Below, piece by piece: positions 44,890-57,789 of a stretch of DNA of 64,000 nt (the stretch's first letter is position 1; each line of letters starts with the position of its first letter). The stretch is taken from assembly GCA_002105175.1 (NCBI GenBank), contig MCGE01000012.1, positions 992,001 through 1,056,000 on the forward strand. The letters are read 5' to 3'. The translations under genes and the position numbers were made by a program. The notes beneath the pieces were generated by a model. The model had not been told where the DNA came from, made no database searches, and saw only the letters and a list, made by a program, of their open reading frames with translations. This stretch comes from Absidia repens (taxonomy: Eukaryota > Mucoromycota > Mucoromycetes > Mucorales > Cunninghamellaceae).

Positions 44890-45925
44890 TGCTCCATTGA
44901 GGGCTTTTTGAAATTCCACACACAGTATGCAAAATAAATCTTATTACAGGAAGAAGAATGGGAAGTTGACCCAGTGACTTGATGACGTATATTGATAGAT
45001 GGGTTGGGACCTCATTACAACTTTGGATGTGACGCTTAATGTTGTGGATGAAGTAGTGAGCAGACCTACAAAACAAGAATAGTGGCTATATTTTGTTTTG
45101 GGTGGAAGCATTAGGTCTCTTATTTTCACAGAGCCGGTTGATATCTCGGGTTAAAATATCTGATTCAGCCATATTGTAATATCAATCAGCAGCGGGGACT
45201 CTAGGGAAAGAAGTCATTGTGGGTAATTTAGTAGACTGCCGTTTTGGTAATACACTCATGAAACGGCTACAATAGCAATACTGTCTATTATTACGATGGG
45301 TTCAGAGTATGGGTAATGAAAAGGGCATATTTTATTGAAGCAATTTAGAAGTAAGAGAGTGGGGTTTATTGTGGTCAAGTTTTTAGTGGAAGAAGCATAA
45401 GGCAAGCTAATGATAAATTCAGAGAATGGTCAACAGCTAACGTACGATATATAAAATGGAATTCTAATATAGTGTACAGTAGAAGGTATGCGAGAAAGAC
45501 TAAAAGGATGCCCTTTATTGTATCAAAACAAACAGTCAACACTAATCAGAAGAGCCGATGGTAAAAAAAACAATCTCTTGTACACGACATGAGAAAGACG
45601 AATGGGACATTTTTTATTGACGCAAGTAAAAAGGAGACATATTTTATTCAGATGCATATACAAACTATGGGGCAAATAGCACTAAACTAAACTAATGAAG
45701 ACTCCAAAAACCAACTACTGGAATGGTGGTCCCAAAATCCTGAATCCAAAATGAAAGGGTTTCCCCATGCATCTTGTAATCCCTAATCTGAAAACTCTTC
45801 TAAACTAATCCTAGCACTAAACTAAGATCACCATCACCTCAAAAGATTGTTGAAGGGAAAAAAGAAGCAAGAGAGCGGAATGAAAAAAAAAAATTGATAT
45901 AGCACGTGGGCGGGATTTGAAATCG
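44890..45925 (-). repeat. Dispersed repeat copy A6
   Basis: Minus orientation. CACGTG is at 45903-45908 with GGGCGGGATTTGAAATC. The core is at about 45740-45777 (ATCCAAAATGAAAGGG, TTTCCCCATGCATC on the plus strand). The AATAAA region is at about 45640 and tail units lie at about 45590, 45480 and 45330 (each with TTTTATTGA or TTTATTG on the plus strand). Its left limit lies close to the 3' end of the glutamate dehydrogenase gene. Confidence 0.72.
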
Positions 45926-45929
45926 CCTC

Positions 45930-47994
45930 GCTCTCTGGTTGATTTTATTTTTATTTTTTTTACTTTGGTTTGTATCAATCCATTCAAAGCAAATACATCG
46001 ACACGGCGGTTATTTATCAATTTACAGCAGCTGTAACCATTCAATAATGGGCACTCTCTTTTTTTTCATCCCAGCTGTCAACACAATTCAAATAGGGGCA
46101 GCATGGAGGCCGTCTCCCTCTCTTTCTATGTTCTTTTTACTTCAACCCCCGTCCCTACTGGTCAATATATGCTGCATGATGGTTTTGAGATAAGTATGAA
46201 GGTAATCGGCGCAGTTTAGTTTAACCCCCCCCCCTCTCTCTCTTTGGTAGCTGTAGAATAGTTTGTCGTTCACTATAGGAATAGTTTTTTCTCTGTACTT
46301 GGACACTGACCCATCTTCCGCTCAGTTTATTCCACACATCTCCTTCTCCATTTACTGATTGTCAGAATTTATATCTACATCTGAATAAAATGTATATCTT
46401 GTATATTTTATGTATTAGCCCCATATGTTTAGTTTGCCTTGCAGAATGGGCATACTCACATTGTATTCTTTAAATGTATGTACTTCTGGGGCGAAAAAAA
46501 AAGAGGGGGAGTTTTTAAAAAAATGAGTGTGATGGATGGTTAAAAAAATGAGTGTGATGGATGGTTAAAAAAATTTAGGATCGAAGTACACTAGAAATCT
46601 TTCATGTGGAAACACAATCAACCCGGATACGATTTCATGATATACTGCATGTTCAGTAAGCAAAAGATACAAGTAAGAGAGCAAGCACAAAATAAATCAA
46701 TAGTGATAGGAAGATATTTCTTTTTATTGCTTAAAGATAAGGGTAAAAATAATCTAAGTACGATACGTAATAAAACTAGGAGAGTATATAAAGAGATGAT
46801 CAACTGATTTCCATTTCCATCGAAGCCTCCATTCAAAAAAAAAAAAAAAGCCAGTATTCGCCGTAAACTACGAATGATTGAAAGATCTACAATTCTGTAA
46901 TAAAGTTCTATGTTACATTTAAAAAAAAAAAGGTTTCCATGAGGATTTTTGTTCGGCTCTACTTCCATATTTGCTTTATTCAATTTGTCTTACCTTTCTA
47001 GTGTCAAAACGAGCATGTATGTCGGGCGGGGTGCATGGGGGGATTCCACATTATTAGGTTTTCGCAATTTGCCAACAAAGCCTAATCGAATTATATTGGG
47101 AGGTAAAGGAATAAATAAAAAAAGAAATCGGTGTAAGCATCTGTCAATATCTATTTTTCCGTACTTGCATAATTATTTAATCGATGGAATCCCTCTGAAT
47201 CAGCCATTGAATGATCAAAAATTTGGTGTATACCATATATCTTGACCCTTCCCTTCTCCCCTTGTTGTCATCAACAGCTAAGTCATATATGCCAACCAAA
47301 CTATGAAGTTATGTCTAAATGACATGCATCTCTCTATCTCTAGAAAAGGAAAATAAAAGATTGTGTGTGAAACCAGCCTCCTCCCTTGCCCCCCTCCATC
47401 TCATCCACAAAAAAAATAATTAATTTCATTTGCATTACCTAGATTATTTTTCCATGTCAACACGTGAAATAATGTCATTGCCACACGAGGAAACGGCCAT
47501 TAGTGATGGTTCTATGAAATTATATCCTACAAAATAGATGAATATTAATTAGGTTACCGAAATAAAAGAAAACACTCCACCCTTCCTACCCTGCACCAGT
47601 TCCAGCATCAATAATTGAGTGACTTACCATATCTTACTAAGATCCTTTTTCCATAGAGTGATTCAGTGCGGCACACGCAAAGCATATAAGTACATTTCGT
47701 TGCATGCGTGGGGTCGGTCGATTCATTGCCCTTTCAGGACCGACGTCGTTCCGCTGCGAGAGAGGGAAATAGCCTTTTATCATCTATTCATTTAAAAAAT
47801 CAATAATCAAAGAGGAAACAATAAATAGTGATAATGGAGCATCTTTATTTCAAGAGGGACGTAAGTGAGAAGGGGGATGGGTAATATAAACGTATTTATG
47901 AATAGATATATATATATATATATAAAAAGGAAAAAGTGGAAGGTGTTTAAACTAAGTAGGGGAAGTGAAGGTGAATACTATAGAGGAAGAGAAT
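45930..47994. other. Intergenic DNA with divergent repeat-like arm
   Basis: About 46020-46400 resembles the segment right of copy A3 (CCATTCAATA, a run of about ten C near 46226, TAGCTGTAGAATAG, GAATAAAATG near 46383). The rest (46600-47994) is AT-rich; a palindromic patch near 47705-47745 (GGTCGGTC...GACCGAC) is visible. I support no gene. Confidence 0.4.
46514..46564 (+). repeat. Two tandem copies of a 25-bp unit
   Basis: The unit TTAAAAAAATGAGTGTGATG plus GATGG occurs twice head to tail, with a third partial start (TTAAAAAAAT). The two copies are identical, implying a recent duplication. Confidence 0.85.
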
Positions 47995-50900
47995 CTACTG
48001 TACAGAAAAAGTGTGTGGGCGACCATAAATAGCACGATCTGAACCACTTGGAGACCCATAAATTTTGATAGGAATGAGACAATCAAAGGTGCTGACTTGG
48101 ACTTGTTGTTGACTTTGGAAATGTTGATGGCGTTCGTCTACATTGATGGAAAGATAAGAAACGGAAGATGGTGAAGCTTTGGATTGGTTATTGGTGATGA
48201 ATTCGAATTTCAGGTTATATTGGAGTTTTACTATATGTGTAAAAACAAAATTAAAAAAAAAAAAGACGGGGTGAGTAACTAGCAAAATGATATAATTCTT
48301 GTAACCATAGAATTCTTGTAGATCTAGTTTGTTTTTTGTTTACCTCCGGTCGTTTGGAAATCTGGGGAAGCAGTGGATGGAATAGGAAGTGAAAAGGCAA
48401 GTCGACGATGATTCAAACAAAATGTATGAAATTCTGAATGACATTTTCGCGAAACCCGCGCGATATGTTGTGGCTGACGCTGAGATATACTTGATTCAAC
48501 GATTTCTTGACTTTCCAAAAATATAGACACCTAAAAAAAGAAAATCCAGAAATGACAAATAAAGAATCTAATGGTCAATATACAAGCATAAAATAAGTTT
48601 GATTTAAGATTACTTTACCTTGTAAGTAGATAATGACGCTTCACCAAAGTCTAATACCCCAAGCACGGGTTCGCCCAATCGATGAGCCATCTTTGTCAAT
48701 TGTAATTTCGCCACCCGTTGATTGTTTTTGCACAAATCATACATCGCTATTGAATTTCAAAGAAAAACAAGAACAACGAAAAAAAAAAAAGTGTTATCAA
48801 GATAGTTTTGTTTTCCCATCAACCATAAAACCGGTAACCCTTCCTGATTGATATGTGTATTTGTTTACCTTTACGACTTGAATGTGTAATTCGAGATACC
48901 ACCTGAGCACATGTTTTCCGATAAGTGTGTTCCGTCATTACTTCTTCATCATCATCATGAGACATCCGTTGTTCGTCGTACGCATCGCTTTCCCTCCGCG
49001 TAATTTCCTGAATATCATCGTGACCATTGGTGCTTTTTTCCAGTAATTCATTCACATAACTCATAAATGCTTGTCGTTCCTTCACAGTTTCGGGTGATGA
49101 TGGTGGTTTGCTAGAACTGTGATTACTGGTGTTGGTGGTATGATTGCCGCCCAAAGGTGAAAGTGGTGCTGATGTTGCTGAGGCAATGGAGCTGATACTT
49201 GCACTTCGTTTTGCTTTTTTGGCGTGTTCCTGTACTAGTTCCACTTGTGCTTCATCTTTATACATCACCACAGGATTCATCAGATCGTAAATAGGCCGTG
49301 ATCCATCCTCTACGCAATATATATATATATATAGAAGGGGTGATGAATGATACAAGAACTGGCTTGATTTTTACAATACCTTTTTTCTTTTTTGGTTCTT
49401 CTTACCTGATACGTGATTCAAGACCCTAAATCGTAATTGCACAATATGTCCTTGTTGCTGTGTTTGACTATTCCGTCCTGTAGGCCCATTCCCGCTGCTG
49501 CCACCACGTTGAGTGCCAACCACAAGATAATAATTGAATCGAATACATTTTCCTCGATGAGACGGTGGCAGATCATTAGGTAATTTCAGTTTGTACGAGT
49601 CTATTATCCAAAAAGAAGGGGGGGGCATTATTACTAGTTTCTGTACACCACTGTATCTACTATATCTAATTGTTCACTCTATATCACTTACATTTTTTTG
49701 TTTCACCAGGTGCTAGATCAAGATCCACAAATAGAATGGATGGAGGAGTTGAGAACACTGGTGTAGTTCGGGTATCTATAACAAAACAAAAACAAAAATC
49801 AGTTCTCGGTCCTGGCGAAGGATGGTAGAGAGCAAAATGGTGGGCATTTACCGATTTTCGAGTCCTGTTTGCCATTCATTAAGCCGCCACCTCCACCAAA
49901 CCCAGTTCCTTGTGGTCGATACATTGTCCGTTGTTTCAATGGGGCGAATTCATTGTTGTTGATCAAGGTGGGATCCACTACAAACTGACCGACCACTTGA
50001 GCAAATCCCCATAATAAGTGTTCTGGTTTTCGCATCAGAGATGGTGTTGATGGTGATTTGAGTATACGAGATAATCGACGAGCATTGATGGGATGTGCGG
50101 CTGAGTTTGGAGGAGGATGGTACAAGGATTGTTGCTGGTGTTGTTGTTGTCCTATGGATGACGATGGTGGGGGTGGGGGTGTTGTATAATAAGGATGCGC
50201 AGATGCCAAGGAATCCGTTGAGCTGCGTCGACTGGACGATATAGGGTGCATATAAGAGGATGCCACAGTATCAATACTGGTACGAGGAGTGATGGTGTCA
50301 TGGGATCCAAGTTCAATTGCAATGGGACAGTTCTCATTACTTTGGTCATCGTCGTTTAAATAAGGGTAACTACCTATAAAGAAAAGCAAGTGAGTTACAA
50401 CTACCGCGCGTCCATAGTGATAAGTAGACTTACTTTGCTGATCCCATTTTGTTTCACGTGTAGCTATAGAATCCAGAGTATTGTCCATGATGTGGTCTTT
50501 TGTAGTGCCTGGTGGAGTGGTTGGCGCGGACTGAGTAGTATCGCTGGCATAACCTGTGAGATAAGCCAAGGTTGAAGTGGCCAAAGAAGCAAGAGACCTT
50601 GAATTCCCATAAAATGTAGTAGTATCCGATTCAGAAGATGAATATTCAGGAATGGTATCGTGAGAAGACGAAGCAGAAGGTGATCTTGAATGACCCTTTC
50701 CATTGGTGACTTTTTGATGATTGTTGTTGTGGTGAGACAATCGAGGAGGTGGCGATTTATGTCTCTCTTGTCGGGTCAAGGATGACGAAGCACTGGGTGG
50801 TTTTTGTAGTATTGGTAAAGTGTTCGTAAAAGCAATAGTACAAGATAAAGTTTCACCAGCATAAAATACAGCACCTTGTGAGAACGTGGTAGTCACTAGT

Positions 50901-51060
50901 AGATGATACAATAAAGAGAGAAGGAAAAGGAGAGGAGGTGTTAGTAATCAGAAGTATATTCTTGTCATATCATAAACGATAGAGTATTCTTCTACGCAAT
51001 ATCCAGCTTTTTTTTTTTGTTCTCTTTATTTCACAACAATATATTACCGAGGACGCTCAT
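47995..51060 (-). CDS. RGP1-like subunit of the Ric1-Rgp1 (Ypt6/Rab6) exchange factor
   Basis: Rgp1 and Ric1 form a Golgi complex that activates the GTPase Ypt6/Rab6. Nine exons join in frame to 755 residues. The first exon is 13 nt (ATG at 51060, MSVL) and leads into FSQGAVFYAGETLSCTIAFTNTLP, the conserved start of the family. Further matches to the human protein are TPPSILFVDLDLAPGETKK, YSYKLKLPNDLPPSHRGK, IRFNYYLVVGTQR, HRLGEPVLGVLDFGEA, LAFSLPIPSTASPDFQTT, KLQYNLKFEF and VSTFDCLIPIKIYG. It is about twice the human length because of Ser/Pro/His-rich insertions after the first strand pair (about 30-150 and 160-300) and in the middle (about 440-560). These are probably disordered linkers. 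The assignment rests on seven collinear motifs; I did not find Ric1 in the window. Confidence 0.88.
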
Positions 51061-51069
51061 ATTCAATAG

Positions 51070-51639
51070 TATTCAGTATATAAAATATATATGTTAAAAG
51101 AGAAGCAGGCAGAAAAGAAAAAAGCTGAAAAAGGATTCAAAAAGAGCGAAAAATAGTGTTTTAAAACACCGCCATTTTGGCGTTGCTGGTGGCCCGACTT
51201 CTTGGACCTTTCTTTGATATTGACTGTTCAACAATCAACAAAAAACCTCCTTTCACGTTAATCTCAAGCTACTAAATAAAGATAAAGTAAACAAAACAAA
51301 ATAAACAAAAATAATACCTTTTAAATAAATGAGTTAGCTATAATTTCAGCATTGTGCCGTTTATGTTATCGTAGATACAAAGATGCCGTAGGACGATCAT
51401 CCTTATGTAGTTGATCGAGCACACTCTTTTTTTTTTTTTTTTTTTTTTTGCGAAAAAATTATAGGAACTTTTAAATAATTACTGCCTATGAATCGTACTA
51501 CGATATGTTATTTTATATAGACAAATACGTAAGACTTCATGCAGCCATTCCGGAGTTAAATGTCGCATTTTATTTTCTTCACGAAATTCAAGTAAAATAA
51601 ATATAATAGTCAATCATCCATACCATGTGCTGGACGTAA
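51070..51639. other. Promoter and intergenic DNA upstream of the RGP1-like gene
   Basis: AT-rich with a T run of about 22 at 51428-51449. TGTTTTAAAACACC near 51160 is a short palindrome. No gene is seen. Confidence 0.45.
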
Positions 51640-52930
51640 AGCCAACATTAATTACTCCAATTTTTTATCCTCACTCTGCGTAGAATTGATCAACTGCATA
51701 TCAAGGGAAGACGAGGTTGTTGTTGGTGTGGTTCTTGATAAAGCTAGACAACCTCCCCCGCCATTTTGCACTACAATAGGCAGCCTCTTGAGCGTCAACT
51801 GCCACCAGTTTAATGTTTTATTCATATATATCACATGTAAAAAAAGAAAGAAAGAAACGAGCTGGATATATACAATATTTCCAACCTAGCGGATTTTACA
51901 GGGGTGGAAGACCCCTCAATAGTTGGTATCAATGGTAGAACAGGGATACAGTCACGGTTCATAGTACGTGTCCTAGGAATGTCAACCCGTCTGTAGGACT
52001 CAGAAAGGTGAGGAAATTAGTCATGGATAAGCTAGAAAGCAATGTAAAATGCTCTATAACAGCGAATACATGCATAATACAACCTAGGTCTATTTATATG
52101 TTTGGGCTGAAAACTATATGATTATCTTTGCAAGTGATCAAAGAATGGTCTCTTGGTCTTTTGAAGGAGTAGTCATAATGAATAAATTAAAAAGCAAAAT
52201 TTTAAATAGGACTCTCTCAACAACTAAAATAACAGCATTGTTTATTATATGATGGGTCAGAGGAGGGGTAATAAAAAGGTATATTTATTGAAACATATTG
52301 ACGGATATTAAATCAAAATATAAGGGATTCATTGTAACAAGAGAAGGATCTAATGGAGGAAGCATGAAAAGGACTAAAGTGAGACCTGAAGAATGGCCAA
52401 CAGTATTCTAACGGCATAACCGTGAAAAGGGGGTTCTAATATACTGTACATGATATGAGGAAAACTAAAGGGATATATTTTACTGAAATATAACAATGGT
52501 CAACGCCTATCAAAAGGACATCAAGGTAGAGAAAACGAGATCAATTGCACAAGACATGAGATAGGCTAAGGAACATTTTTCATTAAAGCAAGTAAAAAGA
52601 GACATATTTTATTCAGTTGAAGATATAAACAATGGAAAAACTAATACTAAGCCAAGCTAATGAAGGCTCCAAAAAGCCAACTAATGATGGTCCTAAATCC
52701 TAGATCCAAAATGAAAGGGTTTCCCCATGCATCTTGTATCCCTGATTCGAAAACGCTTCTAAACTAGTCCTGACGCTATTCTGAGTTCAACATAGCCCCA
52801 TGGGAATTAAATGGTAAAGAAAAAAATGAAGGAAAAAAAAATATAATCAAAAAGAAAGAAAGCCCGAATAAATAAAAAAGGCGGGAGAGAGAAAATAAAT
52901 ATTTCACGTGGGCGGGCTTTGGAAACGTTT
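51640..52930 (-). repeat. Dispersed repeat copy A7 (longest copy)
   Basis: Minus orientation, about 1.3 kb. CACGTG is at 52915-52920 beside GGGCGGGCTTTGG. The core is at about 52700-52740 (ATCCAAAATGAAAGGG, TTTCCCCATGCATC on the plus strand), the AATAAA region at about 52610, and tail units run leftward to about 52270. The left part (51840-52270) parallels copy A5. Sequence on the far left has no clear border. Confidence 0.75.
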
Positions 52931-52934
52931 TCCG

Positions 52935-54325
52935 TGAGGAATAGTTTTGCGACTACTTTTTTATAGCTACAAAAAAGGAAATGTGTGTTTTTTTTCTTAC
53001 AATAATCAACACCATGCAACATTGTCAATGTTGTTTACTTCCTTCTTCAATGCATCTGTAGGCAAATTGGAATCAGCTTAGTTTATCAACGTTATTGTCC
53101 AGTACTACTGTATATAGAATGGTCTGTCACTCACTGAAAGGATACCTCATTCTCTATAATTGCATTACGTATGTACAGTACTTAACATATCTGACATTAT
53201 GTTTATTCTTCAATACTGTATGTACAATAAGATGGCCGAATTCCATACACTCCGTACCGCACCCCACCCAATCGCCCCACTTTTAGATATGCTTCATAGT
53301 AATATCATACTATGCCAGTTTAATTGAGTTGTCATACGTAATTTATTGTTTAATACCGTACTGTTCATTTGAATAAAAAATTTTGTCGTTTTTGCTTTTA
53401 AATTATCTCTTGTACGTTTAATTTATCTAGTCGACTGGGTGCACTACACTGTACTGTACTGTACATTGGTTGTGCGCGAAGAGAAAAATAAACAAAAGAC
53501 AAGGAATGGGGTTAATTGTATAAAAAGAGCCTACGATGACCGTTTTCGATTGCACTAACACATCCAAAAACATAATAATAATAATGACGAGCTCTTTTTT
53601 GGCAGGATTAATTGTATGCCTTGCTGTCCTGATGCAAATCGTTCGGTACCACCGAGGCAACTAGGTATCTATCATGAGAATCAAGGTGAGCCTCTCTTTC
53701 TACTTTCAGCGAAAAAGGCAGCCGATCTGCCTATCACAAACTATGATAATAGATAATATCTATTCTGAATATTTAATGCACTCAAGCTCCCGATTCGAAG
53801 GCGTGTGTGGAAATGAATTCACCATGAACTCCAAATGGCAAGGTCTCCTTCAAAAAAGAAAAAAAAAATATGCCACTCATTGCCTCACTGTGTATGGTTT
53901 TGGTTCCAAACGCGTCAACAGCACATTTTATGGAGGAAATATATATATAATTATATGTGTCTCGTTCTTCTGAGATAAAACATTTTCTCAGGTCCGTGTT
54001 ACTTGATCTTTCATGGCGACTACTTGGATAGCTTTATGCCTTCACCATTTTCTCGACAGCAAGAAAAAAAAAACTGTACACCATTCTCCGCCTCCGCTCA
54101 CCAACCTCATAAATCAAACAACCAATGTAAATATCAGGTAGGTTCAGCTTGTAGTTTTTTAAAGCGTATCCTTCCCTTCTATGATTTCAGGCATACACAA
54201 TGATTTCAAATTTTTTCACTGATGATTTGAAACACCGCGTTTTCTTTTTTTTTTGGTGGAGGGGTTGGAGAGACTCCCATCTTTCAATTTTTTTTTTTCG
54301 GGCCAGTGAAGCAAAAAAAAAAAAA
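52935..54325. other. Intergenic DNA upstream of the EEP-fold gene
   Basis: At about 53100-53225 there are pieces like those right of copies A3 and A6 (CTGTATATAGAATGGTCTGTC, TTTATTCTTCAATACTG). TACTGTACTGTACTGTAC repeats lie near 53450-53465. The last 150 bp are T-rich and lead to the ATG at 54326. No gene is supported. Confidence 0.4.
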
Positions 54326-56042
54326 ATGAATATACCCTTTTCTAATACTCCACTACCCAATGTCCAACCTGGTGGTGTATTGGAATACGATTATCGTCCT
54401 TTCCACAAGTCAGGCGATACCTCCTCGAGTCGACTGAAAATGCTTCAATGGAACATTGAACGGAACTATGGTAATCTCTCCTCCCCCTTTACTCCCTCCC
54501 TCTCGCCTTATCCTGGTGACCTTGTTTATATATATATACTGACTACATACTTGTTTATTTATTTATTTTCTATAGAAGCCGAAGGGATCATTGAAAAAAT
54601 CAAAGACTTGGATCCTGATGTATGCGTTTTACAAGAAGTGGATATTGGCTGTCGGCGGTCAGGAAATAGGAATCATATGGAAGAACTCTGTCGACAACTC
54701 AAAATGAAGGGTGTGTTTGTTTGTGAATTCTGGGAATTGGACGATCCTATCAGAGAGGACCGAGACGCAGTAAGTAGCAAAAAAGTGATAGCGCGGTAGT
54801 AATGCTATACCTGACGTATGTTTATTTGTATTAGGGTGGCGGATTTCATGGAAATGCTATTCTCACAAAATATGATATTGCGGATATACGGATATTGAAT
54901 CACCAACACGAATCATTTCACTGGGAACGAGACGGAATATCATTGAAGGAACCTCGAAAGGGCAAGTAAGTCTTATTTGTTTTATATCAGTTATAGTAAA
55001 TTATAAAAGCGGGATCGTTTCTGGTGTGGGAAGTTGCGTTAATCCATCCTTCTCTTTTTTTTTTTTTTTGTTGATTTGTTTTGTTTTAGGCGGTATACTT
55101 TGGCTGCGACGATCAAACGATTTGCGCTTCCCCCTGTTCTATTGTATTGCGTACATTTGGAGGTATGTATATAATAAAGTTTTTGATATTTTAAAATCCG
55201 AATTCTCGGTTCTTTGGGAAACAAAAAAAAAAGTTTTTACTCACTCAAGCTCATTTACATGTCTCAAGGTATTCACAGGTATCATAGGGCGGGTGTCAGC
55301 ATTCTCAGAAATCCTAGAGGATGCACAAATCCATAGCAATATACCACACCAAGCTATATTTGGCGATCTAAATACAATGGCCCATTCTATTGCAAGGTTA
55401 TCTCCAAAATTTGCACGGGACCGTTATCGCTTATTGTCACTTGGGGAATCAGAATCTACATGGTTTGATCGAAATATACTGGGACATCATGTGATGGATG
55501 GACCTATTAATACACGCCTATTAACAATGGAACGACCTTTATGGCAGCCGCTCTGGTTTTTGAAATGGATGGTGACAAACAACAGCAATGGTTTTTTACA
55601 ACAATGGGGTCGTTTCTTGGGATATCTACTGACTGGATTTAGTGCGGTTATCATGGTCAAAGCACGAAACCCGGGGTTTTATGATGGCTGGCCACTTGAC
55701 TATGATACTTTACACAACCCTGCTCACTTTGGTTTATTTAAAGCCAAATTGGATTGGACCTTGTTACGAAATATGGCCATTCACAATCGCCAAGTCGGGA
55801 ATGCGGATTATAAGCTTAGCGATCATCAATATCTTATGGTAGACGTGGAAATGGATGATGATGACCTGGCCTTGGATGCAAATAGGTCTTACGCTACATG
55901 GCTGCTTCGTCGAAATCAAATACATGACAAGAAAAATACTTCTAATGGCGGTGGTGCTAGTGACTTGACTGGAATGCTAATGGATCTGATTGTAATTTTA
56001 GTTTTAGTTTATAGTTGTGTATATTTATTTCATTTATTTTGA
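54326..56042 (+). CDS. Endonuclease/exonuclease/phosphatase-fold protein with C-terminal membrane anchor
   Basis: Five exons, about 54326-54470, 54576-54769, 54835-54965, 55090-55162 and 55269-56042, join in frame to 438 residues. The EEP metal-dependent phosphoesterase signatures are present in order: N43 and E45 in LQWNIERNY, E69 in CVLQEVD, GGFHGNAIL, H179 in YCVHLE, D214 and N216 in FGDLNT, and the final D-H pair in KLSDHQYLMVD (near 365). So a catalytically competent fold is expected; the substrate (nucleic acid, phosphoinositide or sphingolipid) cannot be told. The C-terminus ends in one hydrophobic segment (MLMDLIVILVLVYSCVYLF), a probable tail anchor, and another hydrophobic stretch (FLGYLLTGFSAVIMV) lies in the middle. 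The T-rich leader and the A run before the ATG are normal for this window. Confidence 0.85.
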
Positions 56043-57789
56043 TTCAATATAAAACAAACATGCTAAAGTATGACTTTTTGATGATTATACAAGTGTGCCC
56101 CTGATTATAGTCTTTAGTTTTAGTTTATAGCATACATTTTGATTCAATAAACAAATATGGTGGTTACAAAATGAATGTTGTGCGAATATACAGTTTTGGG
56201 TAAGCGGGGCAGGTGTATTTGAGAAAGTCTAGTTTTGGATATCATAAGCGGGGCAGGTGTTTTTGTGAAGGAAAAATCATACGTGTGCGGGGAAGGCGTT
56301 GACATGATTTGTTCAACATTGCATATTCTTGTCAGAATTATGTTTATTATTATCTCTCTGGGAACTCATTCTGGGCTGAATCAAGAAATTTCCATCGTTT
56401 TTTTTTTTTTTTTTTTTGTTACAATGGGGTCATGTGAGAGTTGGTGGTTTTCAAATACCTGCCACCCCACATTTATGGGAAAAATACATCTATATGCGAA
56501 TATTCAGACTGGGGTCCGTTTTGTTTTTGTTTGATTTTTTTTATATCAGTTTAATTGATTACAAGGTAATATACTAACCATTAATCAGTGTTTCATTTGA
56601 TGATCATGATCACAATATTTGAGGATACATTGAAGTAATAATGAAAAAATTAGAAATATGCTAGCTGAATGTAGGGTCTATATTTTTAATATTGGAAAAC
56701 AATGGAAACGTCGATCCTTTTTCTTGTTTTTTCAACATATAGCGTATAATGAAGGAAAAGTCATCAAATATAAGGAGTATGATGACGATACTCAAGTCTG
56801 GGGTAAAGACATTCATTCACATGTATCACAGTCATTGTAGTCAAATCACTGGATGATTATGACTAACGTAGAATTCCAGCATGAAATTAAGGTTCACCAC
56901 TTAGACTTCTTCTGTACCGGTATTTTATCTTTTTGTTTCGCCAAAAGAGGTTGAAGACCGATTACAGCCAATACAACTCGATACCCAAGTATATTAGTGG
57001 TCGCACAAGAAATATTTTATATACATGCTTTCTCATTCTGAACATTTTATATGGTTCATCTCTGCTAAAAATACTCTTTCTTGGTGATATTATATTAAAA
57101 GTAACCCAAACTTGACAACAACAATTACACCTGGTGTCTATTATGAGAGACAGGTTTTTTTTTGTGTTGTCTTTTTGATGATAGTGAATGTTTTTATTAT
57201 CAAGTCAAAGGTTGTGGAATAATTTAAAAGAGGCAATGGGAAGGGCCTCTTTGACCAAGAAAAGAATTAAAGAAGTATAATTCACACGAACTAAAAAAAA
57301 AAAAAGACCTATGGCTGGGCGGAGAAAAAGGTGACCCATGAATCCAAAAGTTGTTCCATACAATTTCTTAACCATCCTCACACATCATCGCTCACACTCC
57401 GCCGAAGGGCCGTTTTTTGGTCTCGCATGCAGTAACGAATCATAGACCTTGTATTTGTGGGGTATATTGGGTTCGTCCAAAATTGGATATGCGCCAACAA
57501 AAAAAAGGCGGGATTTGAAAATCAACTTTAATTTTTCGCTTGTTTGATATAAAAGCATTCTTTTCTTTTCTTTCGTTTTTCTTTTACTTTCAGTTCTCAC
57601 AACCCAACAAACTAACAAAGCTTTCTCTTCTTCTTCTTTTTTTTTTATTCCTCCTTTCTTTTTTCTTTTTTAACAAACCCCCACCACCTTTTTCATTTAT
57701 TCTTTAAACAAGCTCTGGTAGCTTATTTTTTTTTTTTCCTTCTTTGTCACTTTTTCTCTTCCCTTTATTGAATACACTCACTTTCAACA
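56043..57789. other. Intergenic and promoter of the sugar transporter
   Basis: AT-rich with a T run near 56400. From 57490 to 57789 there is a pyrimidine-rich, highly expressed-type promoter and leader (TTTCTTTTC and CCTTC runs) ending in CAACA just before the ATG. No other gene is seen. Confidence 0.5.

Noticed and set aside
46949..47245. 98-codon plus-strand frame
   Set aside because: AT-driven composition, no motif, no splice support, no start context; likely chance.
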